64,000 nt of DNA from an uncultured Luteimonas sp. (GTDB taxonomy: Bacteria; Pseudomonadota; Gammaproteobacteria; Xanthomonadales; Xanthomonadaceae). The stretch is taken from the NCBI GenBank assembly GCA_934541015.1, contig CAKTDC010000008.1, positions 31,194-95,193 on the forward strand. Direction: 5' to 3'. Made by a program: the position numbers and the translations under genes. Below, one piece after another: positions 19,748 through 29,107 of the stretch. The notes beneath the pieces were generated by a model. That model worked only from the letters and a program-made list of their open reading frames with translations. It was not told the origin of the DNA and did not search any database. Each line of letters begins with the position of its first letter. Positions within the stretch are counted from its first letter, which is position 1.

Positions 19748-20017
19748 ATGATCGAACGCGAACTGCTCATCGCCAACAAGCTGGGCCTGCACGCGCGCGC
19801 GACCGCGAAGCTGGTGCAGCTGCTGTCGGGGTATCGCGTCAACGCCACGCTCACCGCCAAGGGCCGGGAAGTGAACGCCAAGAGCATCATGGGGGTGATG
19901 CTGCTCGCCGCCGGGCATGGCACCCGGGTGACGCTGCGCGTCGACGGCGAGGACGAGCAGGCGGCGATGGATGCCTGCGTCGCGCTGTTCGAGCGCAGGT
20001 TCGACGAGGGAGGCTGA
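19748..20017 (+). CDS. ptsH: Phosphocarrier protein HPr
   Basis: 89 residues. Active-site His15 lies in NKLGLHARATAKLVQ, and the regulatory serine is Ser46 in EVNAKSIMGVMLLAAG, the target of HprK. It carries phosphate from EI (ptsI, downstream) to EIIA proteins such as PtsN and the EIIA-Man protein. Presence of both His15 and Ser46 plus hprK means two distinct phosphorylated forms are possible. Confidence 0.94.
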   Translation: MIERELLIANKLGLHARATAKLVQLLSGYRVNATLTAKGREVNAKSIMGVMLLAAGHGTRVTLRVDGEDEQAAMDACVALFERRFDEGG

Positions 20018-20251
20018 GGCGTGCATGCCCCCGCATCCCGGCCCGCCGCGTTCCCGCCCGGCGCCACCCCGTGAGCCGATGCCCGCGGCCGTCACGGCCC
20101 GGCAAGGCACCCTCGCCGCTCCGGCGGCAGCGCTCCATTGCCAGCGGCCGGCCGCAGCCTCCGGCCCTTGCGGAACTCCCGCGATGACCGGCAGGCCCTG
20201 GTCCCGTTTGCGCGACGCCATCACCGGCGCGGCCCCTCCGGAAACCCGTCC

Positions 20252-21970
20252 ATGCGCAAGACCCTGACCGGCCACGGCGCGTCGCGCGGCAGCGCCCTGG
20301 GGCGCGCGCGCGTCCGCCAGCCGCATGTGCTGGAAGTGTCCGAGACCAGCATTTCCGCCGCCCAGGTGGAGCGCGAGCTGTCGCGCCTGCACGCCGCCAT
20401 CGACGTGGTGCGCGCCGAGATGCGCAGCATGCGCGAGCAGCTGCATGGCGCGCTGGCGCACGAGGTCGGCGAGTTCCTCGACCTGCACGCCCTGCTGCTG
20501 GACGACCCGGAACTGCTGCAGGGCCTGGACGATCTGATCCGCAAGGGCCTGTACGGCGCCGACTACGCCCTGCGCCTGCAGCTCGACCGGCTGGCCTCGG
20601 TGTTCGAAGGCATGGACGACGCCTACTTCCGCAGCCGGATCGAGGACATCGACCATGTCATGGGCCGGGTCCACGCCGCGCTGCACCGGCGCGAGGCCGA
20701 GAAGAGCGGCGTGGCCGGCGAGATCCTGGTCGCCGACACCGTCGCGCCCGCGGAGCTGGCGCGCCTGCAGTCGCGCGGGGTGATGGCGGTGGTCACCGCC
20801 ACCGGCAGCGCGCTCTCGCACAGCGCGATCCTGGCGCGCAGCCTGCATCTGCCGATGGTGGTCGGCGCGCCGCAGGCGCTGCACGCGATCAACGACGGCG
20901 ACGTGCTGGTGGTGGACGGCAGCAGCGGCGAAATCGTGGTCGAGCCCAGCGCCGCCGACCTGCGCGCGCACCGCGCGCGGATCCGCGAGGAAAAGCGCGA
21001 GCGGCAGCAGCTCGGCCGCCTGCGCCGGGAGCCCTCGCGCACGCTCGACGGCGTCGACATCCTGCTCTACGCCAACGCCGAGTCGCGCGGGGATGTAGCC
21101 GAGGCGCACGCGCTGGGTGCGGCCGGAGTGGGGCTGTACCGCACCGAGTTCCTGTTCCTGCAGCGCGATGCCCTGCCCGACGAGGAGGAGCAGTTCCGCG
21201 CCTACCGCGACCTGGTGATCGGCATGACCGGGCGCACCGTCACCATCCGCACGCTCGACATCGGCGCCGACAAGGCCGACGACACCGGCCTGGCCCTGGC
21301 CGACGAACCCAACCCCGCGCTCGGGCTGCGCGGGATCCGTCTGTCGCTGGCCCAGCGGCCGCTGTTCGAGACCCAGCTGCGCGCGATCCTGCGCGCCTCC
21401 GGCTACGGCCCGGTGCGCATCCTGCTGCCGATGGTGACCATGCGCGAGGAGATCGTCGAGGTCGCCGCGCTGATCCGCACGCTGCGCCTGCAGCTGGAGC
21501 AGGAGGGCCACGAGATCGCCGCACAGGTGCCGCTGGGCGCGATGATCGAGGTCCCCGCCGCCGCCATCGCCCTGCCCGGCTATGTCGGCCTGGTCGACTT
21601 CGTCTCGATCGGCACCAACGACCTCACCCAGTACCTGCTCGCCGCCGACCGCGGCAACGACGCCCTCGGCGAGCTCTACACCCCCCTGCATCCGGCGGTG
21701 CTGCGCCTGCTGCACTGGACCATCCGCACCGCCCGCGCCCGCGGCAAGCCGATCGCCATGTGCGGCGAAATGGCCGGCGACGCGACCTTCACCCCGCTGC
21801 TGCTGGCGCTCGGGCTGCAGGAGTTCAGCCTGCACCCGGGCACCCTGCTGGAAGTGCGCCGCGCGATCCGCGCCCACGACCTCTCCCGGCTGCGCAGCCG
21901 CACCCCCGCCCTCCTCCGCGCCCGCGACCGCGCCGCCATCGAACGCTGGCTGGCCAACGTCACCGCGTAG
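20252..21970 (+). CDS. ptsI: Phosphoenolpyruvate-protein phosphotransferase (enzyme I)
   Basis: 572 residues starting at ATG 20252. The N-terminal HPr-binding and phosphohistidine domain carries His190 in ATGSALSHSAILARSL, a variant of the usual GGRTSHTAI. The C-terminal TIM barrel binds PEP: RTLDIGADK, NPALGLRGIRLSL, the DFVSIGTNDLTQYLLAADR signature and Cys in AMCGEMAGD. It autophosphorylates with PEP and passes phosphate to HPr. The 234-bp gap to ptsH holds no other gene that could be recognised. Confidence 0.94.
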   Translation: MRKTLTGHGASRGSALGRARVRQPHVLEVSETSISAAQVERELSRLHAAIDVVRAEMRSMREQLHGALAHEVGEFLDLHALLLDDPELLQGLDDLIRKGLYGADYALRLQLDRLASVFEGMDDAYFRSRIEDIDHVMGRVHAALHRREAEKSGVAGEILVADTVAPAELARLQSRGVMAVVTATGSALSHSAILARSLHLPMVVGAPQALHAINDGDVLVVDGSSGEIVVEPSAADLRAHRARIREEKRERQQLGRLRREPSRTLDGVDILLYANAESRGDVAEAHALGAAGVGLYRTEFLFLQRDALPDEEEQFRAYRDLVIGMTGRTVTIRTLDIGADKADDTGLALADEPNPALGLRGIRLSLAQRPLFETQLRAILRASGYGPVRILLPMVTMREEIVEVAALIRTLRLQLEQEGHEIAAQVPLGAMIEVPAAAIALPGYVGLVDFVSIGTNDLTQYLLAADRGNDALGELYTPLHPAVLRLLHWTIRTARARGKPIAMCGEMAGDATFTPLLLALGLQEFSLHPGTLLEVRRAIRAHDLSRLRSRTPALLRARDRAAIERWLANVTA

Positions 21971-22092
21971 CAGCGGCACCAGCCGCGACCGCGGACCCGA
22001 TGACGCCCGGTCGTGCCGCCGCGCCGGCGGCTGGGCACACGCGGCCGCGGCTACCTGCAGCAGGCGGGGTGGGCAGATGCGCCGGGCGCGGC

Positions 22093-22116
22093 GATAATGC
22101 CGCGATGAACGCCTGA
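22093..22116 (+). promoter_or_regulatory. Possible promoter with a minimal leaderless frame upstream of mgtE
   Basis: GATAAT at 22093-22098 is followed after six bases by ATG-AAC-GCC-TGA (22105-22116). mgtE begins 55 bp further on. The spacing matches the leaderless pattern seen elsewhere, but a three-codon frame may be chance. No structured magnesium-sensing leader was visible. Confidence 0.3.
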
Positions 22117-22171
22117 CCTGCCGCGCCCGCCGTCGCGCGGCCCCACGCCGACCCAACCGGAGCCGCCGCGC

Positions 22172-23533
22172 ATGGCAGAGGCCGTCCGCCACGACAAGAC
22201 CGCGCGCCAGCTGCGTCTGCTCTCCGACGCGCTCGACAGCGGCCGCCTCGGGCCGGTGCGGCGGATGGTCAACACCCTGGCCCCGGCCGAGATCGGCAAC
22301 CTGCTCGAATCGCTGCCGCTCGACAAGCGCATGGTGGTGTGGGGCCTGGTCGACACCGAGGACGACGGCGAGGTGCTGGTCCACGTCGGCGACGAGGTGC
22401 GCGAGAGCCTGATCGCGGACATGGACCAGGACGAGCTGGTCGCCGCGGTCGAGGACCTCGACATCGACGACCTCGCCGACCTGGTCGAGGACCTGCCCGA
22501 CGCGGTGATCGACGCGCTGCTGCGCTCGATGGACCGCGAGAACCGCGAGCGCCTGGAGCAGGTGCTGTCCTATCCCGAGGACACCGCCGGCCGCCTGATG
22601 AACCCGGACGTGGTGACGGTGCGCGCCGACACCACGGTCGACGTGGTGCTGCGCTTCCTGCGCCTGCGCGGCGAGCTGCCCGAGCACACCGACCACCTGT
22701 ACGTGGTCGACCGCCGCCACCAGCTGATCGGCTGGGTCGCGCTGCAGGATCTGGTGACCCGCGAGCCGGGCACGCCGATCAACAAGCTGATCGACGACGA
22801 ACTCGAGGCCCTGCACGTCGACACCTCGGCGCAGGAGGTCGCGCGCCGCTTCTCCGACAACGACTGGGTCTCGGCGCCGGTGGTCGACGACGGCAACGTG
22901 CTGCTCGGCCGCATCACCGTCGACGACGTGGTCGACATCATCCGCGAGCAGGCTGAACACCAGGCCCTCGGCGCGGCCGGCCTGGACGAGGACGAGGACC
23001 TGTTCTCCCCGATCCGGCGCGCCGTGCGTGGCCGCGCGGTATGGCTGGGCATCAACCTGCTCACCGCGTTCATGGCCTCGCTGGTGATCGGCCGCTTCGA
23101 AGCCACGATCGAGCAGATCGTGGCCCTGGCGGTGCTGATGCCGATCGTCGCCGGCATCGGCGGCAACGCCGCGGTGCAGGTGCTGACGCTGATGGTCCGC
23201 GGCATCGCGCTGGGCCAGGTGGGCGCCAGCAACGCCCGCATCCTGCTGTGGAAGGAAATCCGCGTCGCCCTGATCAACGGCCTGCTGATCGGCGGCCTGG
23301 TCGGCGCGGTCGCGCTGCTGTGGTTCGGCTCGCTGTCGCTGTCGCTGGTGATCGCCGCCGCGCTGGTGATCAACTTCTGCTCGGCCGCCCTGGCCGGCGT
23401 GCTGCTGCCGCTGCTGCTCAAGCGCATGCGCATCGACCCGGCCGTCGCCGGCACCGTCGTCGTCACCGCCGTCACCGACGTGATGGGATTCTTCAGCTTC
23501 CTGGGCCTGGCGACCCTGGTGCTGATGCACTGA
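22172..23533 (+). CDS. mgtE: Magnesium transporter MgtE
   Basis: 453 residues. It is a homodimeric magnesium channel gated by intracellular magnesium. The N-terminal superhelical domain (about 15-130) contains many acidic residues (EDLDIDDLADLVEDLPD). Two CBS domains follow (about 135-260: YPEDTAGRLMNPDVVTV, then RITVDDVVDIIREQ). The plug helix and five membrane segments span about 285-450, with PIVAGIGGNAAVQVL and the pore-lining aspartate in TAVTDVMGFFSFLGLA. It is monocistronic or the head of a unit with the esterase 26 bp downstream. Confidence 0.94.
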   Translation: MAEAVRHDKTARQLRLLSDALDSGRLGPVRRMVNTLAPAEIGNLLESLPLDKRMVVWGLVDTEDDGEVLVHVGDEVRESLIADMDQDELVAAVEDLDIDDLADLVEDLPDAVIDALLRSMDRENRERLEQVLSYPEDTAGRLMNPDVVTVRADTTVDVVLRFLRLRGELPEHTDHLYVVDRRHQLIGWVALQDLVTREPGTPINKLIDDELEALHVDTSAQEVARRFSDNDWVSAPVVDDGNVLLGRITVDDVVDIIREQAEHQALGAAGLDEDEDLFSPIRRAVRGRAVWLGINLLTAFMASLVIGRFEATIEQIVALAVLMPIVAGIGGNAAVQVLTLMVRGIALGQVGASNARILLWKEIRVALINGLLIGGLVGAVALLWFGSLSLSLVIAAALVINFCSAALAGVLLPLLLKRMRIDPAVAGTVVVTAVTDVMGFFSFLGLATLVLMH

Positions 23534-23559
23534 CCGATGATCCGTTCCGGAGCACGTCC

Positions 23560-24357
23560 ATGCGATTCCTGCCCGCGCTGCTGTTGCTGCTGATCCTGCC
23601 CGTGCTCTCCGGCTGCGCCTCCGCCCCGCTGCACCCCGCGACCGCTGCCTTCGTGGACCGCGAGGTCAGGGTCGATGGGGGCCTCCACCGCTATCAGGTG
23701 TTCGTGCCCGCGCGGGCAGCAACCACCGCCAGGCCACCCGTGATCGTGTTCCTGCACGGCTCGGGCGAGCGCGGCGATGACAACCGCAGGCAGGTTGCGG
23801 TCGGTCTGGGTCCGCACGTTCGCCGGCACATGGCCGATTTCCCCGCGATCGTCGTGTTCCCGCAGGCGCCGGATGGTAGCGAGTGGAGCGACAACACCGG
23901 GCTGGTGCTGGCGGCGCTGGATGCGGCGATCGCCGAATTCGACGGCGACGCCTCGCGCGTCTATCTCACCGGCATGTCGATGGGCGGCTACGGCACCTGG
24001 GAGCTTGCCGTGCGCGAGCCCGGCCGCTTCGCGGCGCTGGTGCCGGTGTGCGCAGGCGTCACCTCGCCCGGCGCGCGCCGCCCGACGCTGCGCGTCACCG
24101 CGGTCGACGGCGCGAGCGATCCCTTCGCCGCCGTTGCCGGGCGGGTGAAAGACATCCCGGTGTGGATCTTCCACGGCGCGAAGGACGACCTGGTGCTGCC
24201 GGAGCAGTCGCGGCGCATGCACGCGGCGCTGCAAGCCGCCGGCGCCCGCGACCCGCGCTACACCGAGTTCCCCGACGCCAACCACAACAGCTGGGATCCG
24301 GCCTACTCGCACACGCCGGAGCTGTGGGAGTGGCTGTTCGCGCAAAGGCGGCGCTGA
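23560..24357 (+). CDS. Lipoprotein alpha/beta-hydrolase (phospholipase/esterase-like)
   Basis: 265 residues with a lipoprotein signal peptide; the lipobox is VLSGC with Cys19. The catalytic triad is visible: Ser140 in LTGMSMGGYGTW, an aspartate at 209/210 in FHGAKDDLVLP, and His242 in NHNSWDP. FLHGSGERGDDN is the oxyanion-side strand. This arrangement resembles the dienelactone-hydrolase/PHB-depolymerase-like peptidase-S9-type esterases often annotated as putative phospholipase. Substrate is unknown. The protein is probably anchored to the outer membrane (residue after Cys is Ala, not Asp). Confidence 0.85.
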   Translation: MRFLPALLLLLILPVLSGCASAPLHPATAAFVDREVRVDGGLHRYQVFVPARAATTARPPVIVFLHGSGERGDDNRRQVAVGLGPHVRRHMADFPAIVVFPQAPDGSEWSDNTGLVLAALDAAIAEFDGDASRVYLTGMSMGGYGTWELAVREPGRFAALVPVCAGVTSPGARRPTLRVTAVDGASDPFAAVAGRVKDIPVWIFHGAKDDLVLPEQSRRMHAALQAAGARDPRYTEFPDANHNSWDPAYSHTPELWEWLFAQRRR

Positions 24358-24534
24358 CGCTGCCGCCCCCATCCGGGGCCATGCGTGTGGCCTTGGGCGA
24401 AGGATCGGGGCGCATTCGCCGGAACCGGTGTCGTCCTCGCTGGCGAAGATCAGCGCAGCGCTGCGGCCAGCTTCACCAGCTTGACCACCGGCACGGCGCG
24501 GTTGCAGTTCACAAGCACAGGAAAAGCACCCCCA

Positions 24535-24635
24535 TCCCGGCCTTCCCCCGCAAGCGGGGGAAGGAGCAGAACCGGACCGTGGAGCGAGCGGCACAGCGCC
24601 CCGGCCTTTCCCCGCAAGCGGGAAGGAACAGACGG
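24535..24635. repeat. Extragenic palindromes between the esterase and pyrB genes
   Basis: Two copies of the CTTCCCCCGCAAGCGGGGGAAG-type palindrome lie at about 24545-24565 and 24605-24625, in the 284-bp convergent gap. Either could act in transcript termination for the two convergent genes. The preceding 24358-24534 stretch holds nothing recognisable. Confidence 0.7.
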
Positions 24636-24641
24636 GTGCTC

Positions 24642-25583
24642 CTATGCGGGCCCGGCCAGCAGCGTCTCCAGCACCGCCATGCGCACCGCGACGCCGTTGG
24701 CGACCTGGGCGAGGACGCGCGACTGCGGGCCGTCGGCCACGGCGTCGTCGATCTCGACGCCGCGGTTCATCGGTCCCGGGTGCAGCACGACGGCATCGGG
24801 CGCGGCGCGGCGCAGGCGGGCTTCGCCGAGGCCGTAGTCGCGGTGGTAGTCGTCGAGCGATTCGACCAGGCCCTCCTCCATGCGCTCGCGCTGCAGGCGC
24901 AGCATCATCACCGCGTCGACGCCTTCGAGCGCGGCGTCGAAATCGTGGGTGACCGTGCAGCCTGCCAGGGTGGCGGCGTCCGGCAGCAGGTTGGCCGGGC
25001 CGCAGACGCGGATCTCGCCGGCGCCGAGGGTGCGCAGCGCGTGCAGGTCCGAGCGGGCGACGCGCGAGTGCTTCACATCGCCGACGATCAGGAAGCTGCG
25101 GCGCGAGAAATCCCCGCCGAAGGCCTGGCGCAGGGTCAGCATGTCGAGCAGGCCCTGGGTGGGATGGGCGCTGCGGCCGGCGCCGGCGTTGACCAGGACG
25201 GTGCCGGCGCTGGCCGCCGCGGCCAGTTCGTCGACTGCGCCGTCGCCCGAGTGGCGCACGACGAAGCCGCGCACGCCCATGGCCTCGATGTTCTTCAGGG
25301 TGTCGCGCGCGGTCTCGCCCTTGGTGGTCGACGAGGTGGCGGCGTCGAAGCCGAGCACGTCGGCGCCCAGCCGCTGCGCGGCGCGCTGGAAACTCAGGCG
25401 GGTGCGCGTGGACGGTTCGAAGAACAGGGTGCAGATCGCGGTGCCGGCGAGGGCATCGCGCGCGTCGGCGCCGTCGGCGAACTGCTGCGCACCCTCCAGC
25501 AGGGCCAGCAGCGCCGGCCGCGGCAGCCCGTCGAGGGTCAGCAGGTGGCGGAGCCGGCCCGCGGAATCGATCTGTCCGTTCAT
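24642..25583 (-). CDS. pyrB: Aspartate carbamoyltransferase catalytic subunit
   Basis: 313 residues. It joins carbamoyl phosphate and aspartate in the first committed step of pyrimidine synthesis. The carbamoyl-phosphate loop FFEPSTRTRLSF, the HPTQGLLDMLT segment, and the late LHPGPMNRGVEI motif are all present. It is of the short catalytic type without a regulatory-subunit gene beside it. ruvX lies 116 bp upstream on the same strand; ruvX/yqgE next to pyrB is a common proteobacterial arrangement. Confidence 0.94.
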   Translation of the reverse strand: MNGQIDSAGRLRHLLTLDGLPRPALLALLEGAQQFADGADARDALAGTAICTLFFEPSTRTRLSFQRAAQRLGADVLGFDAATSSTTKGETARDTLKNIEAMGVRGFVVRHSGDGAVDELAAAASAGTVLVNAGAGRSAHPTQGLLDMLTLRQAFGGDFSRRSFLIVGDVKHSRVARSDLHALRTLGAGEIRVCGPANLLPDAATLAGCTVTHDFDAALEGVDAVMMLRLQRERMEEGLVESLDDYHRDYGLGEARLRRAAPDAVVLHPGPMNRGVEIDDAVADGPQSRVLAQVANGVAVRMAVLETLLAGPA

Positions 25584-25699
25584 GGGTGGCTATTGTCGCG
25601 GAAACGGGCTCCCTGCAGGAGCACCGCAGGGCGCGCCGGCGGCCGCCGGCGATGCTCCGGAACGTTCCGCCCGTGGATCCGGGACATCGCGGTCGCGCC

Positions 25700-26182
25700 T
25701 TACGGCGCTCCGGCAGGGAACACCGGGGTGGCGTCGGCAGGGGCGGCCAGCCAGCGCTCGATGATGACCGCGGCGGCGACGGCGTCGAGGGCGGCGGCGT
25801 CGCGGCGGCGGCGGCGGCCCTGGGCGCGATCGACCGCGAAGCGCTGCGCGGCCTCGATGGAGCTGGAACGCTCGTCCACCAGCACCGCAGGGCGGCCGTA
25901 GCGCCGCTGCAGCTCGCGGGCGAAGGCGTGGGCCCGCTGGCGGATCGGCTGGTCGCCGCCGTCCAGGGTCATCGGGTCGCCGACGATGAAGCCGCCGGGC
26001 CGCCATTCGCCGTGCAGGCGGTCGATGCTCGGCCAGTCGATCGTGTCCTTGTGCACATCCACCACCGCCAGCGCACGGGCGCCATGCCCGAAGGCGCTGC
26101 CGACGGCGACGCCGATGCGCCGCGCGCCCACGTCGAACCCCAGCACCGTCGCGTCCGGAGGGATGGTGCTGTCCCGGCTCAC
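25700..26182 (-). CDS. ruvX: Putative Holliday junction resolvase RuvX/YqgF (pre-16S rRNA nuclease)
   Basis: 160 residues of the RNase H-like YqgF family, which in E. coli matures the 16S rRNA 5' end. GFDVGARRIGVAVG carries the first acidic residue, VLVDERSSSIEA the glutamate region, and DAAALDAVAAAVII the last aspartate. The GTG start at 26182 overlaps the yqgE stop (GTGA), supporting it over the much longer upstream frame. A basic stretch RRRRRD near residue 130 is unusual but typical of high-GC versions. Confidence 0.9.
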   Translation of the reverse strand: MSRDSTIPPDATVLGFDVGARRIGVAVGSAFGHGARALAVVDVHKDTIDWPSIDRLHGEWRPGGFIVGDPMTLDGGDQPIRQRAHAFARELQRRYGRPAVLVDERSSSIEAAQRFAVDRAQGRRRRRDAAALDAVAAAVIIERWLAAPADATPVFPAGAP

Positions 26183-26745
26183 GCGTGGCCGGCGTAGTCG
26201 GGAATCCAGCGCATGTCGACGCCCAGCTGGCCGGCTGCGGCCTGCCAGCGCAGGTCCAGCGGCAGCCCGAACAGCACCTCGGCGTCCACCGGCGCGGTCA
26301 GCCAGCTGTTTTCGGCCAGTTCGAACTCCAGCTGGCCCGCGCCCCATCCGGCGCAGCCCAGGGCGACCACGGCGCTGCCGGGCCCCTCGCCGGCGGCGAT
26401 GGCCTCGAGGATGTCGCGCGAGGTGGTGACCGACAGGCCTTCGCCCACGGACAGGGTCGAATCCCAGGCGCGGCTGCCGTCGTGCAGCACGAAACCGCGC
26501 TCCTGGTGCACGGGACCGCCGGCCAGCACCTGCATCGACAGCAGGGCGCCATCGTCGGAATCGATGCCCATCTGCCGGAACACGTCGCCGAGGGTGTATT
26601 CGGACGGCCGGTTGACGACCACGCCCATGGCGCCGTCCGCATCGTGCTGGCAGATCAGCGCGACGGTGCGCGAGAAGTTCGGATCGGCCAGCGAAGGCAG
26701 CGCGATCAGCAGCTGGTTGGCGAGTGGCGTCGGCACGGTCGACAT
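26179..26745 (-). CDS. YqgE/AlgH family protein
   Basis: 188 residues. PSLADPNFSRTVALICQHDADGAMG and GGPVHQERGFVLHD are signature segments of the DUF179/AlgH family, often encoded with ruvX. The structure of family members is known but the function is not settled; AlgH was linked to alginate regulation in Pseudomonas. The gene heads the leftward unit yqgE-ruvX-(pyrB), with a 4-nt overlap to ruvX. Confidence 0.9.
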   Translation of the reverse strand: MSTVPTPLANQLLIALPSLADPNFSRTVALICQHDADGAMGVVVNRPSEYTLGDVFRQMGIDSDDGALLSMQVLAGGPVHQERGFVLHDGSRAWDSTLSVGEGLSVTTSRDILEAIAAGEGPGSAVVALGCAGWGAGQLEFELAENSWLTAPVDAEVLFGLPLDLRWQAAAGQLGVDMRWIPDYAGHA

Positions 26746-26954
26746 GGCCGCATTCTAGGCCGATCCGGCGGTTCGCGCAGGGCGCAGGCGCCGGCCGCCG
26801 CTTCCACCGCCGGGGAACGCACCTGCTTTCCACGCGGCCGGGACCAGACGCGGCGGGTCATCTCGAGCGACCGCCTTGCGCTGCGCAGCCCCGGGGCGGA
26901 AGGGGGCCCCGAGCCTGCCGTGGCGAAAGCGGCGCGCTCCTGCAGACGCGGCCA

Positions 26955-26988
26955 CCGCCGTCCCGGCCTCGCCGGGCCGGGATGGCGG
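26955..26988 (-). terminator. Hairpin downstream of the superoxide dismutase gene
   Basis: Arms 26955-26967 and 26976-26988 (CCGCCGTCCCGGC / GCCGGGATGGCGG, one G-T pair) enclose an 8-base loop, 37 bp past the sod stop. No T-run follows on the minus strand, so termination is inferred from position and stem strength. The remaining gap 26746-26954 holds no recognisable gene. Confidence 0.45.
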
Positions 26989-27024
26989 ATCATCCTCCGG
27001 GGAACCGCGGAGGCCGGGCGGAAC

Positions 27025-27651
<627 letters not shown>

Positions 27652-27833
27652 GCTCGGTCTCCGGTGCGGAATACGGGACGCCTATTGTGCCGCCTGCGAT
27701 GTAAAAACGGCATGCCCGCCGGGCAACCGTGCGTTCCACCGGCTTGCGCCTGATCCCCGACCGGCGCGCCGGCCGCAGCGGAAAGGGGCGCCTGCGCGCC
27801 CCTTCCCTGCATCGCGGCAAGCGGCGTTCCCGG

Positions 27834-28964
27834 TCAGCGGACCTCCGCGATCTCCACGCCGTCCAGACCCTGCGCCAGCGTGTGCGCGTCGCCGCCCTGG
27901 GCGAGCTTGATGCGCAGGCGCACCTCGTTGGCCGAGTCGGCGTAGCGCAGCGCGTCCTCGTAGGAGATCTCGCCGGCCTGGTAGAGCTCGAACAGGCTCT
28001 GATCGAAGGTCTTCATGCCCAGGTTGGTCGATTCCTTCATCACTTCCTTGAGCTTGTGGATCTCGCCGTCGCGGATGTAGTCCTGCACCAGCGGCGTGCC
28101 GAGCAGGATCTCCATCGCCACCCGGCGCGCCTTGCCGTCCGGGGTCGGGATCAGCTGCTGCGCGACCACGCCCTTGAGGTTGAGCGAGAGGTCCATCAGC
28201 AGCTGGCTGCGGCGGTCCTCGGGGAAGAAGTTGATGATGCGGTCCATCGCCTGGTTGGCGTTGTTGGCGTGCAGCGTGCACAGCACCAGGTGGCCGGTCT
28301 CGGCGAAGGCGATGGCGTGGTCCATGCCCTCGCGGGTGCGCACCTCGCCGATCATGATCACGTCCGGCGCCTGGCGCAGGGTGTTCTTGAGCGCGTTCTC
28401 CCAGCTGTCGGTGTCGATGCCGACCTCGCGCTGGGTGATGATGCAGCCCTCGTGCTTGTGCACGAACTCGATCGGGTCCTCGATGGTGATGATGTGCCCG
28501 GTCGAGTTCTGGTTGCGGTAACCGATCATCGCCGCCAGTGAGGTCGACTTGCCGGTGCCGGTGGCGCCGACGAAGATGATGATGCCGCGCTTGGTCATCG
28601 CCAGGGTCTTGACGATCGGCGGCAGGTTCAGCTCCTCGATCGAGGGGATCTTGGTCTCGATCCGGCGCAGCACCATGCCCACCTGGTTGCGCTGGTAGAA
28701 GCAGCTCACGCGGAACCGGCCCACGCCGGACACGCCGATGGCGAAGTTGCACTCGTGGGTCTTCTCGAACTCCTCGCGCTGCGGCGGACTCATCACGTTC
28801 AGCACCAGATCGCGCGACTGCTGCGGCGTCAGCGGGTTCTGGGTGATGGGCGAGATCTTGCCGTGGACCTTGATCGACGGCGGCATGCCCGCGGTGATGA
28901 ACAGGTCCGAGGCCTTCTGGTGGGCCATCAGTTTGAGGAAGCTGGTGAAATCGATGCTGCTCAT
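27834..28964 (-). CDS. pilU: Type IV pilus ATPase PilU
   Basis: 376 residues of the PilT/GspE family. Walker A is GATGTGKST near residue 133, the Asp box ITIEDPIEFVHKHEG, Walker B IMIGEVRTREGMDHA, and His box TGHLVLCTLHANNA. PilU assists PilT in pilus retraction at the inner-membrane base of the machine. It lies downstream of pilT on the same strand with a repeat-filled 143-bp gap. Confidence 0.95.
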   Translation of the reverse strand: MSSIDFTSFLKLMAHQKASDLFITAGMPPSIKVHGKISPITQNPLTPQQSRDLVLNVMSPPQREEFEKTHECNFAIGVSGVGRFRVSCFYQRNQVGMVLRRIETKIPSIEELNLPPIVKTLAMTKRGIIIFVGATGTGKSTSLAAMIGYRNQNSTGHIITIEDPIEFVHKHEGCIITQREVGIDTDSWENALKNTLRQAPDVIMIGEVRTREGMDHAIAFAETGHLVLCTLHANNANQAMDRIINFFPEDRRSQLLMDLSLNLKGVVAQQLIPTPDGKARRVAMEILLGTPLVQDYIRDGEIHKLKEVMKESTNLGMKTFDQSLFELYQAGEISYEDALRYADSANEVRLRIKLAQGGDAHTLAQGLDGVEIAEVR

Positions 28965-28983
28965 GGTGGCTCCTGCGGAGCCG

Positions 28984-29100
28984 GGGATTCGGAATTCGGG
29001 ATTCGGGATTCGAAAAAGCGCCTACGCGATTCTCTGGACCCCGCAATCCTCAATTCCTCCCGGCTTTTACCAATCCCAAATCCCGAATTCCGAATCCCGG
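28984..29100. repeat. Inverted pair of tandem GGGATTC heptamer arrays between pilT and pilU
   Basis: 28984-29011 holds four tandem heptamers (GGGATTC, GGAATTC, GGGATTC, GGGATTC). 29073-29100 holds four more in the opposite orientation. The two blocks could pair over about 28 bases with a loop of about 60. The same heptamer family spans the purN start at 7711-7745. Confidence 0.75.
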
Positions 29101-29107
29101 CGGTTGT

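Noticed and set aside
21971..22171. Magnesium riboswitch before mgtE
   Set aside because: The 201-bp gap shows no M-box-like conserved blocks or a clear terminator hairpin by eye.
19616..23530. 1304-codon minus-strand open frame opposite ptsH, ptsI and mgtE
   Set aside because: It is the antisense of three well-supported genes in high-GC DNA. Its translation is low-complexity His/Gln/Arg/Asp-rich, as expected for a shadow frame. The same applies to the long frames opposite rpoN, kdsD and degQ.
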